DNA of 64,000 bases from Sutcliffiella horikoshii DSM 8719 (GCA_001648575.1 LQXN01000060.1:124001-188000); one strand, 5' to 3'; shown: positions 54,385 through 62,981, counted from the stretch's first letter. Program-made: numbers and translations. The notes: a model not told the origin generated them from the sequence alone.

Positions 54385-55116
54385 TTAACCTTCGTAAATC
54401 ATCTTTCTAGTCATGCCCCCATCAACCGTAATGTTTTCGCCATTGACAAAGTTGTTTTCACTGTCTGTCAAATACAAGCAAGCTCTTGCAATATCGGACG
54501 GTCTTCCGACACGATTGGACAGATGTTGTGCATGATCTTTTTCTCTGAGCTCTTCATAATTTTCATTCTGGATCCACCCTGGCGAAATAGAATTCACGGT
54601 AATATCCCGCTCACTTAAAGAAGCTGCCAGTGCATGTGTCAACGCCACGATACCGCCCTTTGTTGCTGCATAGGCTTCTGAGTTTGGTTCAGACATGGAT
54701 GCCCTCGTGGAAGCTATATTCACGATAGAGCCACCGTTTTTCATATATTTAGATGCTTCTTTGGAGGCAATGAATACACTGCGCAAATTCGTGTTGATCA
54801 CATCGTCCCAAGCTTCAACAGTCAGGTCATGAAGTGGAGTGAACCTGGATACTCCCGCATTATTGATAAGGATATCAATCTGGTGGAAGTGTTCCATGGT
54901 TTTGGTCATCATATGTCGAATGTCTTCTTCTTTTCTGACATCCGTATTAACGAAAAGGGATTTTACCCCAAGCTCCTGTTGAAGGGCATGTCCTGCTTTT
55001 TCATCCATGTCCGCTAGCACCACGTGTGCACCTGCATTGATGTATGCCGTTGCTATCCCCTTGCCAATTCCATTTGCCGCACCAGTAATGATGACAGTTT
55101 TGTTTTGGAGATTCAT
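54385..55116 (-). CDS. Short-chain dehydrogenase/reductase (glucose/3-oxoacyl type)
   Basis: A 243-residue classical SDR with TGAANGIG at residues 11-18, NNAG near 87 and catalytic Ser/YAATK near 134-152. The C-terminal VNGENITVDGGMTRKM is typical of glucose-dehydrogenase-like and fabG-like members. The substrate is unknown. AAGGAGG precedes the ATG. Confidence 0.85.
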   Translation of the reverse strand: MNLQNKTVIITGAANGIGKGIATAYINAGAHVVLADMDEKAGHALQQELGVKSLFVNTDVRKEEDIRHMMTKTMEHFHQIDILINNAGVSRFTPLHDLTVEAWDDVINTNLRSVFIASKEASKYMKNGGSIVNIASTRASMSEPNSEAYAATKGGIVALTHALAASLSERDITVNSISPGWIQNENYEELREKDHAQHLSNRVGRPSDIARACLYLTDSENNFVNGENITVDGGMTRKMIYEG

Positions 55117-55143
55117 GAATATTGCCTCCTTTTAATAGGTATT

Positions 55144-56697
55144 TTAGCCGTCATAAGGCAGGAAAACATCCACTGCCGCACCACCAAGGCTGTTATTCCG
55201 GATACAAATTTCACCATTATGAATCTCTTCTACAACACGTTTGCATATCATCAGCCCAAGCCCGTTGCCGTCTTTTTTGGTAGTGAGAAATGGTTGTCCC
55301 ATCCGCTGCAATATCTGGTCTGGAAAACCATTCCCATCATCACTAAAGCTTATCAAGAGTTGATCATTCCCCCGGGACCTTACACTGATGATGAGTTTTC
55401 CATTCTGCCCAACCGACTCCACGCTATTTTTCACCAGATTGATAAACACCTGCTTCATCTGATTACCATCACAGTAAACAGGCATCACATCATGAAAATC
55501 ATATTGAATATCCACATTTTTTATAATAGCGAAGCTCGTCAGCAATACTTCTATTTCACTGATAAGATCACGAACATCATGCCAATCCTTTTTCTGGACG
55601 GTCGGTCTGGAAAGAACAAGGAACTCATTGGTGATCTGATCGATTCTTTCAATTTCCTTCAACATGATTTCCGGAAAGGCATTACTTGTTCCACCTTCTT
55701 TAAACAACTGTACAAAGCCTTTTAAAGTAGTAAGTGGATTCTTTATTTCATGCGCCACTCCTGCTGCCATCTGCCCTACAATTGCAAGCTTCTCGGCATT
55801 TTGAATATAAGATTCTGTCTTCATATATTCAGTAATATCATGAAGCTGAATCAATGTTCCTTCTTGAAATGGAAAAAAATCTACAAGGCACGTTCTTGTT
55901 TCATGTTTATTTTGAAAAATAATCTTGTAATCTTGGATGACTTCGCCTTTACCGTATTGGTCAAGGACATTACTCAACAGTTTTAATTCATTGATAGTTA
56001 ATGGCTCATCTTTCTGCTTCAAGCCTAAAATATCCCTAGCTTTAGGGTTAATCCTGATAATTTCCCTGCTTTTCTCTACCACAATATAACCGGTATTGGA
56101 TTGCTCCAGCACCATATGGTTCATTTGATCCAAGTAGCGGTTTTTTTCCAAAAGGTCCAATTCCCTCTGAATCGAATCCACAACGGTTTCCAAAGAAGCC
56201 ATGATAAGCGGATTGGCCACCTCGACAAAAGTCATCATGGAAATCGTGCCGACCACTTGGTTTTTATGAAATAACGGTGCACTGTAGCAAGCAGTTTGAT
56301 GTAAAAAGTGATAAAAGTGTTCTTCTCCTATAACTTGAACGGGAATCCCAAGCTCCAGCGCCGCTAAAGGAGAGTTGACCCCTGCTTGCGCTTCAGTGAA
56401 TTGTACACCTTTCTTCAGACCGACCTGATTAACAACCGTATCCTCCATGCTTGGATCGCCAAGATACTCAATAATATTCCCTTTTCGGTCGGTAACAGAA
56501 ACTAGTATCGGAATACCTTTACACTTTTCCAAAAATGTATTCATAAACAATCTGATAATATCCAATGTATCCTTGTAATCATTTTGAATCCCGGACAATT
56601 CCTCATCCGACAAACTATCGAATGTGGGGATTACATGGGGATCTAATTTATTTATATAACAACGCTCACGCATCTTTTTCATATATTCTTCTAGCAT
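55144..56697 (-). CDS. Soluble sensor histidine kinase (sporulation-kinase type)
   Basis: A 517-residue cytoplasmic kinase. Residues ~10-190 form a GAF-like input domain resembling AcoR/sigma-54-activator N-termini, ~205-310 a PAS domain, followed by HisKA with the phospho-His in GVAHEIKNPLTTLKGF, and HATPase with NSVESVG, DDGNGF and GLGLMICKR. No response regulator gene is adjacent, as for phosphorelay kinases that feed Spo0F. ATG 56697 follows AAAGGA; ATG 56730 lacks a site. It could link a metabolic cue to Spo0A and so to the Spo0A-type promoter at sinI. Confidence 0.85.
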   Translation of the reverse strand: MLEEYMKKMRERCYINKLDPHVIPTFDSLSDEELSGIQNDYKDTLDIIRLFMNTFLEKCKGIPILVSVTDRKGNIIEYLGDPSMEDTVVNQVGLKKGVQFTEAQAGVNSPLAALELGIPVQVIGEEHFYHFLHQTACYSAPLFHKNQVVGTISMMTFVEVANPLIMASLETVVDSIQRELDLLEKNRYLDQMNHMVLEQSNTGYIVVEKSREIIRINPKARDILGLKQKDEPLTINELKLLSNVLDQYGKGEVIQDYKIIFQNKHETRTCLVDFFPFQEGTLIQLHDITEYMKTESYIQNAEKLAIVGQMAAGVAHEIKNPLTTLKGFVQLFKEGGTSNAFPEIMLKEIERIDQITNEFLVLSRPTVQKKDWHDVRDLISEIEVLLTSFAIIKNVDIQYDFHDVMPVYCDGNQMKQVFINLVKNSVESVGQNGKLIISVRSRGNDQLLISFSDDGNGFPDQILQRMGQPFLTTKKDGNGLGLMICKRVVEEIHNGEICIRNNSLGGAAVDVFLPYDG

Positions 56698-56822
56698 TCT
56701 ATCATCCTTTGAGACTTTAAATTTGCTCATACTAAAAAGTATATACTACTGAGAGGGGAGATGAAACGATGAAAGACTGGAAGAAAGCATTTAAGGTGGT
56801 TCATGGTGTTTTTAGGCATAAT

Positions 56823-56853
56823 AAAAGACCACACTTGAGTACAGTGTGGTCTT
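56823..56853 (-). terminator. tmRNA terminator
   Basis: Minus-strand stem AAGACCACACT / AGTGTGGTCTT with a 7-base loop, then TTTATT, ~15 bases after the tmRNA 3' end. Confidence 0.9.
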
Positions 56854-56865
56854 CTTACATTAAAA

Positions 56866-57227
56866 TGGAGACGGAGGGAGTCGAACCCTCGTCCAGAAAC
56901 ATCGCCACTTAAGCATCTACGAGTGTAGTCAATATATTAGTATTTCGCTGACCGTTCCGCCTATTGACTGGCATCCTGGCAGCTAGTCTGGTTATTCTCT
57001 TCCTTTGACCTCAGACGGTGATCTCCGGCGTAGCCCACTTAGAGTGAGTCCCTGATCCTACCACATGGGCGATGGAGGGAGGAACCGCTATAGTCTGTTA
57101 TTAAGCAGCTAAAGCGAAGTTGTTGTTTTCTTTGCCAGTTATATTGGCGTTGACGTTGATGACGAGGACGATCCCCCCGACTCGCAACCCAAGCTCGAAC
57201 TATCCCTGTCGAATCCGTAACGTCCCC
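56866..57227 (-). ncRNA. ssrA: Transfer-messenger RNA (tmRNA)
   Basis: A 362-nt tmRNA for rescue of stalled ribosomes. The 5' end GGGGACGTTACGGATTCGAC pairs with 3' CGTCTCCA to form the acceptor stem, and GAGGGTTCGACTCCCTC forms the T arm. The tag reading frame (57101-57136) encodes GKENNNFALAA and ends TAATAA, so the tag with its tRNA alanine is AGKENNNFALAA. The terminal CCA is not encoded (CTCCATTT). It lies downstream of smpB. Confidence 0.95.
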
Positions 57228-57413
57228 TCGATTAAAATGTCCCTGTTGAAGTTTAAATCAACAAAGAGCAATATACGAGGTTCTACGGGAAAGATAATCA
57301 AGCCAATTAGTTGGCTATTCAATTATCAAAGCGCCGCTGTTATCTTAGCGACATCCTTATTATAGCACACTCACATAACTTTGCAATTGTAAGTTACTGT
57401 AAAATGCACCACA

Positions 57414-57881
57414 CTATTCCTTTTGACGTTCACGGAACGCTCTCTCAATATCGCGTTTCGCTTCTTTCTTTTTCAGGTCATCACGCTTGTCGTATTTCTT
57501 TTTCCCTTTACCCAGTCCTATTAACAGCTTGGCGTAGCCATTTTTCAGATAGATTTTCAAGGGAACAAGGGCGTAACCTTCTTCTTTTGTAAGACCGATC
57601 AGTTGATTGATCTGTTTTCGGTGAAGAAGCAGTTTGCGTGTACGAAGCGGATCATGGTTGTAACGGTTTCCTTGCTCATACGGACTGATGTGCAGATTGT
57701 GTAAAAACACTTCCCCGTTCTGAACGCGTGCAAAGGAATCCTTCAAGTTTACCCGGCCGGCACGCATGGACTTGATTTCCGTCCCCTGCAGGACCATTCC
57801 TGTTTCATAAGTCTGTTCGATGAAATAGTCGTGATTGGCTTTTTTGTTGGTACTGATGACCTTACCTGACCCTTTTGGCAT
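57414..57881 (-). CDS. smpB: SsrA-binding protein SmpB
   Basis: A 155-residue protein that binds tmRNA and brings it to stalled ribosomes. The OB-fold core shows [25 protein letters not shown] and [10 protein letters not shown], and the basic C-terminal tail ([30 protein letters not shown]) that enters the mRNA channel is present. AGGGGGAAC precedes the ATG. Gene order rnr-smpB-ssrA is conserved in Bacilli. Confidence 0.97.
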   Translation of the reverse strand: MPKGSGKVISTNKKANHDYFIEQTYETGMVLQGTEIKSMRAGRVNLKDSFARVQNGEVFLHNLHISPYEQGNRYNHDPLRTRKLLLHRKQINQLIGLTKEEGYALVPLKIYLKNGYAKLLIGLGKGKKKYDKRDDLKKKEAKRDIERAFRERQKE

Positions 57882-57952
57882 TAATGTTCCCCCTCTCTTT
57901 CTTTATAAGGTGTAGTGAATATTTTACCAAATCCACTATCCCGCGACAAGAA

Positions 57953-57986
57953 AGAAGGGTCTTCCTTTGTGAAAAAGACCCTTCTT
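57953..57986 (-). terminator. Terminator after rnr
   Basis: Minus-strand stem AAGAAGGGTCTT / AAGACCCTTCTT with a T-rich tail (TCTTG). It may reduce read-through from rnr to smpB. Confidence 0.7.
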
Positions 57987-58001
57987 CCCAATCAAAGATT
58001 A

Positions 58002-60383
58002 TCACTTCTTCTTTTTACGTTTTTGTTTTGGCGCATTTTCAAAGAATTTTTTGTTTTTCTTTTTCTTTTTACCAGTGCCAGGCTTATCGGTACCTGGCCC
58101 CTTAGTCGTCCAACCAATCTCAAACGTGTAATCATCGATATTGCTTTCATCTTTACGCTTCTGACTGCGGCCTTTGGCTGGCTTCTTGCGTGCGCTCTGA
58201 ATGACACGCGGTGCACTCTTCGTATCAGGGCGACGTGTCCCTTTCATGCCAACTACCTCAAAGTCAATGGAGCGCTCATCTTTGTTTACGTTAATAACAC
58301 GAACGGTAATCTCGTCTCCAATACGGTACACTTTCCCAGTTCGCTCTCCGATCATCGCATAGTGACGCTCATCGTAGCGGTAATAGTCATCAGTTAGATA
58401 ACTCACATGCACAAGACCTTCAATCGTATTCGGCAGCTCGACGAACATCCCGAAGTTTGTAACAGAGCTGATGATGCCATCGTACTCTTCGCCAATCTTA
58501 TCAAGCATGTATTCGGATTTCTTCAGTTCATCTGTTTCACGCTCGGCATCAACGGCACGACGTTCCATGTTGGAGGAATGCTCTGCGATTTCCGGCAGCT
58601 TGTCGCTCCATTTTTCTTGGGTTTTCGCATCCAATTTTTTCTGAATGAGATACGTTCGGATCAAGCGATGCACAATTAAATCCGGATAACGACGGATCGG
58701 TGATGTGAAGTGTGTATAGAACTCTGTGGATAAACCAAAATGTCCTAAGCTTTCTTCATCATATTTCGCCTGCTTCATGGAACGAAGCATGACGGTGGAT
58801 ACCACCATTTCTTCCGGTTTTCCTTGAACTGCCTCGATTACTTCTTGAAGTGCGCGGGGATGGATTTCGTTCCCCTTTCCTTTTACCACATAACCGAAGT
58901 TTGTGATGAATTCGAAGAAGCGCTGCAATTTTTCCTCTTTTGGATCCTCATGGACACGGTAGATGAACGGCACATTCATCCAGTGGAAATGTTCGGCAAC
59001 CGTTTCATTGGCAACAAGCATGAATTCCTCAATCAGACGCTCGGCAACCGAACGCTCACGAAGAACAACATCCTTAGGTGCGCCCTCTTCATCCACGATT
59101 ACTTTCGACTCTTTGAAATCGAAATCAATGGCACCACGCCCCATCCGCTTTTTGCGAAGGACAGCAGCTAGCTCCTCCATCAACTGGAACATCGGAACCA
59201 ATGATTCATAACGAGAAGTTACTTCTTCGTCCTTATCCACTAGAATCTTTTTGACATCTGTATAAGTCATTCGTTCTGTTGTCTTGATTACACTATGGAA
59301 AATTTCGTGTTTCACTACTTCACCGGCATCATTTATCTCCATCTCACAAGAAATGGTGAGGCGGTTCACTTTAGGATTTAACGAGCAAATTCCATTAGAC
59401 AGACGATGAGGAATCATTGGGATTACACGGTCCACAAGGTAAATACTTGTTCCCCGGTCTTGCGCCTCCAAATCAATCGGTGAGCCTTCTGTCACATAAT
59501 GTGTGACATCCGCTATATGGACCCCAAGCTTATAGTTACCATTGTCTAGTTTTGTCACGGTTACCGCGTCATCTAGGTCTTTCGCGTCCGCTCCATCGAT
59601 CGTAACTATAACCTGATCGCGAAGGTCACGACGATCACCTAGATCTTTTTCGTCAATCTCATCCGGTGTTGCGTTCGCCTGATCGAGGACCTCTCTTGGG
59701 AACTCCTGCGGCAGGCCATGCTTATGAATGACAGACAAGATATCTACACCTGGGTCATTTTTATGACCTAGTATGCGGATGACTTCACCCTCGGCACTAA
59801 GTCGGCCTTCCGGATAAGTAACTAGTTTTACAACTACCTTATGTCCTTCAACGGCTCCATTGCTTGCACTATTCGGAATGAAAATATCATTGGCTATCTT
59901 CTTGTCATCTGCAATAACAAAACCAAAGCTTTTACTTTCAGTATATGTACCAACTATCTCTTTGACGCCACGCTCGACTATACGGATAACGGTTCCTTCT
60001 TGTCTCGAATCACCCGCAGCCTTTCTGCTTACGCGAACAAGAACGATATCTCCGTGCATGGCATTGTTCAGCTCGTTCGGTGGAATGAACACATCGTCCA
60101 TATCCGCTTCTTCCGGCATTACAAATGCAAAGCCTTTGGAGTGACCGATTACTTTTCCTTTGATGAGGTTCATTTTTTCTGGTAGGCCATAGCGGTTGCT
60201 TCGTGTTCTCACAATGAGACCCTGGTCTTCCATGAACACTAATGCTTTAACGAAGTCTTTGAATTCTTCTGAGTCTTTAATTCCAAATGCTTGTTCCAGT
60301 TCTTGTGTGGTCAGTGGTTTGTAGGCTTCTTCTTTCATATAGGAAAGTAATTTATCTACGTGTTGTTGAATTATTTCTTCCAT
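58002..60383 (-). CDS. rnr: Ribonuclease R
   Basis: A 793-residue 3'-5' exoribonuclease. N-terminal winged-helix and cold-shock domains, catalytic RNB domain with [14 protein letters not shown] and HIADVTHYV, then an S1 domain ([33 protein letters not shown]) and a lysine-rich tail. It degrades structured RNA and non-stop mRNA released by tmRNA. It lies between est and smpB. Confidence 0.97.
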   Translation of the reverse strand: MEEIIQQHVDKLLSYMKEEAYKPLTTQELEQAFGIKDSEEFKDFVKALVFMEDQGLIVRTRSNRYGLPEKMNLIKGKVIGHSKGFAFVMPEEADMDDVFIPPNELNNAMHGDIVLVRVSRKAAGDSRQEGTVIRIVERGVKEIVGTYTESKSFGFVIADDKKIANDIFIPNSASNGAVEGHKVVVKLVTYPEGRLSAEGEVIRILGHKNDPGVDILSVIHKHGLPQEFPREVLDQANATPDEIDEKDLGDRRDLRDQVIVTIDGADAKDLDDAVTVTKLDNGNYKLGVHIADVTHYVTEGSPIDLEAQDRGTSIYLVDRVIPMIPHRLSNGICSLNPKVNRLTISCEMEINDAGEVVKHEIFHSVIKTTERMTYTDVKKILVDKDEEVTSRYESLVPMFQLMEELAAVLRKKRMGRGAIDFDFKESKVIVDEEGAPKDVVLRERSVAERLIEEFMLVANETVAEHFHWMNVPFIYRVHEDPKEEKLQRFFEFITNFGYVVKGKGNEIHPRALQEVIEAVQGKPEEMVVSTVMLRSMKQAKYDEESLGHFGLSTEFYTHFTSPIRRYPDLIVHRLIRTYLIQKKLDAKTQEKWSDKLPEIAEHSSNMERRAVDAERETDELKKSEYMLDKIGEEYDGIISSVTNFGMFVELPNTIEGLVHVSYLTDDYYRYDERHYAMIGERTGKVYRIGDEITVRVINVNKDERSIDFEVVGMKGTRRPDTKSAPRVIQSARKKPAKGRSQKRKDESNIDDYTFEIGWTTKGPGTDKPGTGKKKKKNKKFFENAPKQKRKKKK

Positions 60384-60427
60384 TATATATCCCTCCTCTT
60401 TTCGGGTTATAAATTACTGCAGTACTT

Positions 60428-60552
60428 GCTGGTGATCTACGCAACTGGCTTCGCTTTCCGAGGGGGGTGCTTGAGCCTCCTCACTTTATTGCGGGGTCTC
60501 AACCTACCACTACCTCCCTTCGGAGTCTACGCCTATTGCTCCAATCACCAGC
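60428..60552. repeat. Intergenic repeat core, copy 9
   Basis: Arms GCTGGTGAT and ATCACCAGC, with GGCTTCGCTTTCCGAGGGG, GAGCCTCCTCACTTTATTGC, GGGGTCTCAACC and CGGAGTCTACGCC. It fills the est-rnr gap. The T-to-G change in the left arm is matched by A-to-C in the right arm. Confidence 0.85.
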
Positions 60553-60592
60553 TAGGTTACTTCAATAATAATTAATACTCTTTTATTTAGTA

Positions 60593-61333
60593 TTACCAAT
60601 CCAGCGATTCTAAAAACTCGTATACGTCTTCGTGAAGTTGCTCGCGTTCTTTATCGAGCGTGATGACGTGACCGGATTCTTCGTACCATTTAATTTTCTT
60701 ATCGTCTGATTCCACTTCATTGTAAATAATGTTGGCACTGTCTGTGTTAATCATGTTATCGTGTCGGGCTTGTACAACAAATGTCGGCGAATAGATCATG
60801 TCTACATTATTCCTCACGTCTGCAATCAATTCCTGCAACGCCTTCAATGTACCCATAGGTGCTTTCTCAAATTCCTTCATTTCTTGTTCAATCTGCTCCG
60901 TACTTTTTCCTTCACGGCGCTTAAACTCGCGCGCGTATTCCAAGACACCTTGATACATAATCTCCTCACTCTTGATGTACATCGGAGCACACATAGGCAC
61001 AATACCCTTCACAGGCAGCGTATAACCTAATTTTAATGAGAAAACACCGCCCAATGACAGGCCGACAACCGCAATGCTTTCAAACCCTTTATCCTTCAGA
61101 TACTGATACGCCTCCATCACGTCCTCCCACCAGTCTTCAGGACCAGTGTGCACCAATTCCTCCGGTGGGACACCATGCCCCTTATATTGCGGAGCATGAC
61201 AGGTGTACCCTCTTTTTTCCAGAAAGCGGCCCATCATCCTTACATCGGCTGAATTCCCTGTAAACCCATGTAACATCAATACCGCACGATTACCGCCTTC
61301 AAACGTAAAAGGCTTTGGCAACTTCACTTTCAT
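60593..61333 (-). CDS. est: Carboxylesterase (Est30 / YvaK type)
   Basis: A 246-residue serine carboxylesterase nearly collinear with Geobacillus Est30: [21 protein letters not shown], nucleophile Ser in [16 protein letters not shown], acid Asp in [11 protein letters not shown] and base His in [14 protein letters not shown] 61333 matches the family start; the longer reading to 61354 has no ribosome binding site. In many Bacilli secG lies directly upstream of this gene; here it does not. Confidence 0.95.
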   Translation of the reverse strand: MKVKLPKPFTFEGGNRAVLMLHGFTGNSADVRMMGRFLEKRGYTCHAPQYKGHGVPPEELVHTGPEDWWEDVMEAYQYLKDKGFESIAVVGLSLGGVFSLKLGYTLPVKGIVPMCAPMYIKSEEIMYQGVLEYAREFKRREGKSTEQIEQEMKEFEKAPMGTLKALQELIADVRNNVDMIYSPTFVVQARHDNMINTDSANIIYNEVESDDKKIKWYEESGHVITLDKEREQLHEDVYEFLESLDW

Positions 61334-61680
61334 CACGTCAGAACACCCTTTCATTCACATGTATTTATAGTATCCAACTTTTAATCAAATATCAGATATG
61401 AATAGTCCGAAAAGAACATTTTACCATAACAGAGTTGGAATAGCTTTTGCAAGGGTTGGGTTAACTACTATTCGCAGGAAGGTTGACGTTTAAGGGGGTC
61501 TTTTTAAGGATCTTGGTTAAATGAATGTTTAGTAGGAGAAAATCGACAAAAATAATGTTTTTCTTTTTTTAATTTTTTACCCTAAATTAGTCATTTTACT
61601 ATTCAAAAAAACGCTACAAAAGGGAAGAACACTGATTTTAAAGACCTTTTATTCCTCAAAGCATTTTTTAAAAATAATAT
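61334..61680. other. Gene-free A+T-rich stretch upstream of sinI
   Basis: No plausible gene on either strand. The only element I see is ATCGACA (61542-61548), one mismatch from the Spo0A box core TTCGACA. A secG gene expected from conserved order is absent. Confidence 0.6.
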
Positions 61681-61686
61681 AGGACA

Positions 61687-61730
61687 TTCGACATTTATCA
61701 GCAACATTCCAATATTAGTTATTTTATAAT
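61687..61730 (+). promoter_or_regulatory. Candidate Spo0A-activated promoter of sinI
   Basis: TTCGACA (61687-61693) is a perfect Spo0A box (TGTCGAA on the other strand). TATAAT lies at 61725-61730. The -35 region at 17-bp spacing (CAACAT) does not match TTGACA, as at activator-dependent promoters. In B. subtilis, sinI is also transcribed from a Spo0A-P-activated promoter. Confidence 0.7.
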
Positions 61731-61799
61731 AAGTTCAGGGTATAGGAAGGACAATGGTAGCAATACCAAAGTTGTATATCGAATGATTCGAAACAACAG

Positions 61800-61900
61800 T
61801 CAAAGGCAAACTTGCTGAAAGGCAAGGACGCAAAGTCTACAGATCTAAAATTTGTAAATTAAGAAAAAGCTTTTACAGATTATGATGGCTGGGCTGCCTG
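61800..61900 (+). promoter_or_regulatory. Class I c-di-GMP (GEMM) riboswitch aptamer in the sinI leader
   Basis: The conserved blocks are all present in order: AGGCAAAC, helix CTTGCT-GAAA-GGCAAG with GAAA tetraloop, GGACGCAAAG, a CAGATCTAAA block (GGCCTAAA in the consensus), helix ATTTGTAAA / TTTTACAGAT, and GGCTGGGCTGCC as tetraloop receptor strand. These match the GEMM-I aptamer that binds cyclic di-GMP. The aptamer is on the same strand as sinI and 33 bases from its start codon. Confidence 0.88.
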
Positions 61901-61924
61901 AAATACCAAAGTATTTTAGGAGGG
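61897..61924 (+). promoter_or_regulatory. Predicted expression platform: Shine-Dalgarno sequestering hairpin
   Basis: CCTGAAAT (61897-61904) can pair without gap with ATTTTAGG (61913-61920): 8 bp including one G-T pair, loop ACCAAAGT. This covers the first part of the ribosome binding site AGGAGGG (61918-61924). The CCT also forms the 3' edge of the aptamer, so the two states should exclude each other. There is no strong T-run, so translational control is more likely than termination. Confidence 0.6.
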
Positions 61925-61933
61925 AAAAGGACA

Positions 61934-62080
61934 ATGGAGAATGTGACATTAGAAATGACTGAAAATTTAGATAAGGAGTGGGTAGATCTTATTAATAATG
62001 CACTAGAAATGGGTATTTCCTCTGCAGAAATTAGAGATTTCTTACATAATTATCGGAATCATAAATCATTTAAACTCTAA
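61934..62080 (+). CDS. sinI: SinI-like antirepressor of SinR
   Basis: A 48-residue protein, MENVTLEMTENLDKEW...MGISSAEIRDFL..., which matches the SinI dimerisation domain (DxEWVxLxxxAxxxxISxxEIRxFL in B. subtilis). SinI binds SinR one-to-one and frees matrix genes from repression. The ATG follows AGGAGGG. It lies 88 bp upstream of sinR on the same strand, as in B. subtilis. It is preceded by a c-di-GMP aptamer. The gene is too short for routine ORF calling. Confidence 0.9.
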   Translation: MENVTLEMTENLDKEWVDLINNALEMGISSAEIRDFLHNYRNHKSFKL

Positions 62081-62115
62081 TTTTGTGAATATTTACGTAT
62101 TTTCGTTCTAAATAT

Positions 62116-62144
62116 CTAACAATTCCTTCGTTATATGCTATAAT
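62116..62144 (+). promoter_or_regulatory. Candidate sinR promoter
   Basis: CTAACA (62116-62121), 17-bp spacer, TATAAT (62139-62144), 25 bp before the sinR start. This would give sinR expression independent of the riboswitch, as in B. subtilis where sinR has its own constitutive promoter. Confidence 0.5.
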
Positions 62145-62168
62145 AAGCATGATAGGAAGGTGAAAGTC

Positions 62169-62504
62169 ATGATTGGTGAACGAATTAAAAAATATAGAGA
62201 ACAACGCAAAATGTCCATGTCAGAATTAGCAGAACGCGCCGGCGTGGCCAAATCATACCTAAGCTCAATTGAACGGAACCTGCAATCTAACCCTTCTGTT
62301 CAGTTTCTTGAAAAAGTCTCATCAGTACTTGGAGTATCCATGAATACTCTGTTACATGATGAAGACGAAGAACAGGCAAAAGAAAACCTTGACCGGGAGT
62401 GGTCAACCCTTGTGAGAGAGGCCATGGACTCCGGTGTAACCAAGGAACAATTCAAAGAATTCTTAGAATTTAATAAATGGAAAATAAATCAAGAAAATAA
62501 ATAA
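62169..62504 (+). CDS. sinR: Biofilm master repressor SinR
   Basis: A 111-residue protein, the same length as B. subtilis SinR and very similar throughout. The Xre-type helix-turn-helix is at residues ~16-37 (MSELAERAGVAKSYLSSIERN), and the C-terminal tetramerisation/SinI-binding helices are EWSTLVREAMDSGVTKEQFKEFLEFNKW. It represses matrix operons (tasA/calY, exopolysaccharide). ATG 62169 after AGGAAGG is chosen over GTG 62160, which sits in the ribosome binding site. Confidence 0.95.
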   Translation: MIGERIKKYREQRKMSMSELAERAGVAKSYLSSIERNLQSNPSVQFLEKVSSVLGVSMNTLLHDEDEEQAKENLDREWSTLVREAMDSGVTKEQFKEFLEFNKWKINQENK

Positions 62505-62529
62505 TCGCCGACCAGAACTGGTCGGCGAT
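62504..62529 (+). terminator. Hairpin after sinR, left duplicate
   Basis: An 11-bp stem ATCGCCGACCA / TGGTCGGCGAT, loop GAAC, starting at the last base of the sinR stop codon. No T-run follows. The same stem is repeated at 62739-62764. Confidence 0.7.
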
Positions 62530-62738
62530 ACATTGTGTAGACAGAGTAATTTTGGAATTATAAATTCTCTGTTGATCGTAGTGGAAGGAGCGTAGACTCC
62601 TGCGGGAGGAAGGGACAGGTAAGACCCCGCAACGGAGTGAGGAGGCTTACGGACCGCCCGCTGGAAAGCGAAGCTCCTGCAACGAAGATCAACCGTAACT
62701 ATCTGATATTAAAGTATTTAGGTTTGTCAACAATTTGA
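62530..62738. repeat. MITE-like element carrying repeat core, copy 10
   Basis: A 209-bp unit exactly between two identical terminator stems. The core (62570-62693) is nearly identical to copy 3. Left end TGTAGACAGAG and right end GGTTTGTCAACAA form an imperfect terminal inverted repeat. It lies between the convergent sinR and zinc-ribbon genes. Confidence 0.75.
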
Positions 62739-62770
62739 ATCGCCGACCAAGGATGGTCGGCGATATTTTT
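62739..62770 (+). terminator. Terminator, right duplicate
   Basis: Stem ATCGCCGACCA / TGGTCGGCGAT, loop AGGA, then ATTTTT. The stem is identical to the one at 62504-62529; only this copy keeps the T-run, so it is probably the working sinR terminator. Confidence 0.85.
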
Positions 62771-62777
62771 ATACCCG

Positions 62778-62981
62778 CTATATTTGATAATTGATTTTGG
62801 ATGATTTAATAACAAACGTTAATTGCTTTGTTAAGGGGAGGACTCTTTTCACAACTGCCCCTTTAGCTACTGTTGCATACTGTGGCGTAAGATCCGTCGC
62901 ACAGACAGGGCATTCCCAATTAAATGTCGAACAGCTGCTATAAGACTTTTGACTGCAAGTCGGACATATTTTCGTGTACAT
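62778..62981 (-). CDS. Small zinc-ribbon protein
   Basis: A 67-residue protein whose first half carries two CxxC pairs (CPTC near residue 6 and CPVC near 24), which together form a zinc ribbon; the C-terminal half is basic. GGGAGG precedes the ATG. It lies between sinR and the CalY-like gene and is convergent with sinR. The family is not recognised. Confidence 0.65.
   Translation of the reverse strand: MYTKICPTCSQKSYSSCSTFNWECPVCATDLTPQYATVAKGAVVKRVLPLTKQLTFVIKSSKINYQI

Noticed and set aside
56769-56909. Plus-strand frame of 46 codons starting MKDWKKAFKVVHG behind GAGGGGAGATG
   Set aside because: It has a good ribosome binding site, but it runs through the tmRNA terminator and into the 3' end of the tmRNA in antisense; no family resemblance was seen.
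61800-61933. Transcription terminator as expression platform of the c-di-GMP aptamer
   Set aside because: The only hairpin between aptamer and start codon lacks a proper T-run and leads straight into AGGAGGG, so translational control fits better.
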